64,000 nt of DNA from Gottfriedia acidiceleris (GTDB lineage: Bacteria > Bacillota > Bacilli > Bacillales > Bacillaceae_G). The notes below the pieces were generated by a model that was not told the DNA's origin, made no database searches, and saw nothing but the letters and a program-made list of their open reading frames with translations. The stretch spans positions 1 through 64,000 of the forward strand of contig NZ_SCFN01000015.1 of NCBI RefSeq assembly GCF_004138285.1. Direction: 5' to 3'. A program made the translations under genes and the position numbers. Positions 62,745 to 64,000 of this stretch are shown one piece after another. How positions within the stretch are numbered: the stretch's first letter is position 1; every line of letters starts with the position of its first letter.

Positions 62745-63599
62745 TTACCTTCTTAATTTGCTTGCTTCTTCACTATACTCATGAAGTTTACTAGATACTT
62801 TGTTACCGATTCGGTTAAAGCATATGACATATAATGAATCGATTATATTTTGTTGTGCCATTTTAGAAGCTATACTTCCTATTCGGATATCTTGTTCCAT
62901 GTCAGGTGTGCATAGCTTGATATCAGCTTCCTTAAATAACGGAGACTTGCCAAGCTTAGTAATCGCAATGATCGTTGCTCCCTTTTTCTTAGCAAAACGA
63001 GCAAGCTCTAATACATCCTTTGTTTTCCCTGAATTAGAAACGGCAACAAAAATATCGCCTTCTTCCATATGACCAACTAAAGTGATTACCATATGGAAGT
63101 CAGGAGACATAATGGCATGGTAGCCAATTTTCCCAAATTTATATGCTCCGTCCATAGCTGATACAGCTGAACCGCCTACTCCATAAAATATAATCTTCTT
63201 AGCTTTTACAATTTCATCTGTTGCTTTTTCTAATTCTCTTTTATCTAAAGTTGATACCGTTGCTTCAATAGCGGCTTTATTTACATATGTTACTTTATTA
63301 AATAAGTCATACGGCGTGTCTTTCTTATCCATTACTGAAAAATCATTAATATTCATTTCAGCAACAGTCAAATCTCGAACTAATGCTATTTTAAAGGCTT
63401 TAAAACTACCGATTCCTATTGTTTTACAAAACCTAACAACACTTGCTTCACTAGCTCCAGTATTGTTAGAAATATCTTTAGTCGTTAAGTTTGGTACAAT
63501 TTCAGCATGCTCCATTATATATACAGCGATTTTCTTTTCGGCTTGCGTAAATCGATCCATATAATTTTCAATTTTTGATAAGATTGTTAAATGTTTCAT
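62745..63599 (-). CDS. MurR/RpiR family transcriptional regulator
   Basis: A 284-residue regulator. The N-terminal HTH (about 1-77) has LTTKDISNNTGASEASVVRFCKTIG, and the C-terminal SIS sugar-phosphate domain has YGVGGSAVSAMDGAYKFGKIG and FVAVSNSGKTKDVLELA. Such proteins sense phosphosugars such as MurNAc-6-P. With mupG 3 kb away, control of muropeptide recycling is plausible, but no shared operator was found. CAGAAAGGTGTTTAGTAA precedes ATG 63599. Confidence 0.92.
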   Translation of the reverse strand: MKHLTILSKIENYMDRFTQAEKKIAVYIMEHAEIVPNLTTKDISNNTGASEASVVRFCKTIGIGSFKAFKIALVRDLTVAEMNINDFSVMDKKDTPYDLFNKVTYVNKAAIEATVSTLDKRELEKATDEIVKAKKIIFYGVGGSAVSAMDGAYKFGKIGYHAIMSPDFHMVITLVGHMEEGDIFVAVSNSGKTKDVLELARFAKKKGATIIAITKLGKSPLFKEADIKLCTPDMEQDIRIGSIASKMAQQNIIDSLYVICFNRIGNKVSSKLHEYSEEASKLRR

Positions 63600-63732
63600 T
63601 TACTAAACACCTTTCTGCTAAAAAACATACAAAATACTATTATTCTCTATTATGAACCAAATGCTTAGAAAATCATATTAAATACCAAATTAAAGTTGTT
63701 TTTTAGTTCTTTCTACATTAAAAATCTTGTTA

Positions 63733-63770
63733 AAAATAAAAAGTGTAGGAAAAAATATTCCCTACACTTT
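63733..63770 (-). terminator. terminator of the partial gene at the right edge
   Basis: AAAGTGTAGG/CCTACACTTT stem with an 11-nt loop and a T-rich tail on the bottom strand. Confidence 0.88.
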
Positions 63771-63782
63771 TACTTTAATTAT

Positions 63783-64000
63783 TTATTGTTGTACTGTAAT
63801 TGTTTGTGGTGTAACTGAAACTTTAAATCCATCTTTACTCGATACATCCGCAGATATTGTATACGTACCATTTGGAACATCTGCTTCTGGAGTCCAATGT
63901 AAGTGGATTTCATTATCATTTTGTACATCTAGAGAATCAATTACCTTACCGTTTGCATCTTTAATATAAATTTTCCAATTTACATTGTTATTTGCAAAGG
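63783..64000 (-). CDS. C-terminal end of a probable extracellular protein (partial)
   Basis: An open frame runs in from the right edge on the bottom strand to TAA at 63783-63785. The visible 72 residues (NNVNWKIYIKDANGKVIDS... HLHWTPEADVPNGTYTI...) look like an Ig-like/FlgD-type beta domain with the PxGTYTI motif. Such domains end many secreted Bacillus proteases and surface proteins. The catalytic part is outside the window, so the enzyme type is unknown. Confidence 0.7.
   Translation of the reverse strand, partial: FANNNVNWKIYIKDANGKVIDSLDVQNDNEIHLHWTPEADVPNGTYTISADVSSKDGFKVSVTPQTITVQQ

Overview
The window is low-GC Firmicute DNA from a spore-forming, facultatively anaerobic member of the Bacillaceae, of Bacillus or Gottfriedia type. 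Spore genes (sspE, sspK), typical Bacillus families (PerR, YgaB/C/D/E, YfhE/F/H/J/P/S, RecX, YojN/YojO) and strong ribosome-binding sites support this. It looks chromosomal. I see no phage, IS element, CRISPR array or plasmid gene.

Layout. Positions 1-176 hold two tandem rRNA promoters that fire leftwards into a ribosomal operon outside the window. Next is a decayed YwaF-like membrane gene. Positions 1.2-25 kb match, in mirrored order, the B. subtilis yfhE-to-perR neighbourhood: ygzB, perR, bcp, gsaB, ygaE, ygaD, ygaC, ygaB, sspE, yfhS, mutY, yfhP, yfhJ, sspK, yfhH, recX, yfhF, yfhE. Extra genes in this block are a K+ channel, a three-gene ABC-2 exporter, a 4.4-kb glutamate synthase large subunit, an amidohydrolase, a tRNA-like RNA element and an acetyltransferase. 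From 25 to 40 kb come the pyruvate formate-lyase pair pflA/pflB, the MoxR-VWA pair yojN/yojO, a lipoteichoic acid synthase family protein, an AI-2E family permease, DNA-repair and acetyltransferase genes, a TSUP permease, glutaminase, and a DEAD-box helicase whose tail is 18 copies of a 9-residue repeat.

From 40 to 64 kb the gene order is less conserved and rich in secreted proteins. It holds a 1413-residue subtilisin-like protease with cohesin-like and dockerin-like domains, and beside it a 426-residue HTH/helical-repeat regulator of RRNPP type. The promoters of these two genes share the same long operator architecture. Further on are a MocR regulator divergent from an EamA exporter, a compact SEDS-like membrane protein, a pentapeptide-repeat protein, a GH65 phosphorylase, a lyase/methyltransferase pair, MupG and MurR/RpiR (cell-wall sugar recycling) flanking a secreted M6 metalloprotease, and the 3' end of another probable extracellular protein.

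Most notable: (i) the two matched promoters (45079-45128 and 46558-46607), an inverted repeat TTGAC(A/T)(T/A)-N20-AT(G/A)TCAA (bottom strand) running into a near-identical -10 region in front of both regulator and protease; (ii) a pseudo-tRNA-like cloverleaf at 23914-23987; (iii) a SEDS-like protein of only 281 residues; (iv) an intergenic array of ten TTAWTTGC-type octamers phased at 18-21 bp; (v) the 27-bp repeat expansion in the helicase gene. All functional calls rest on reading the sequence and family knowledge; no search was run.
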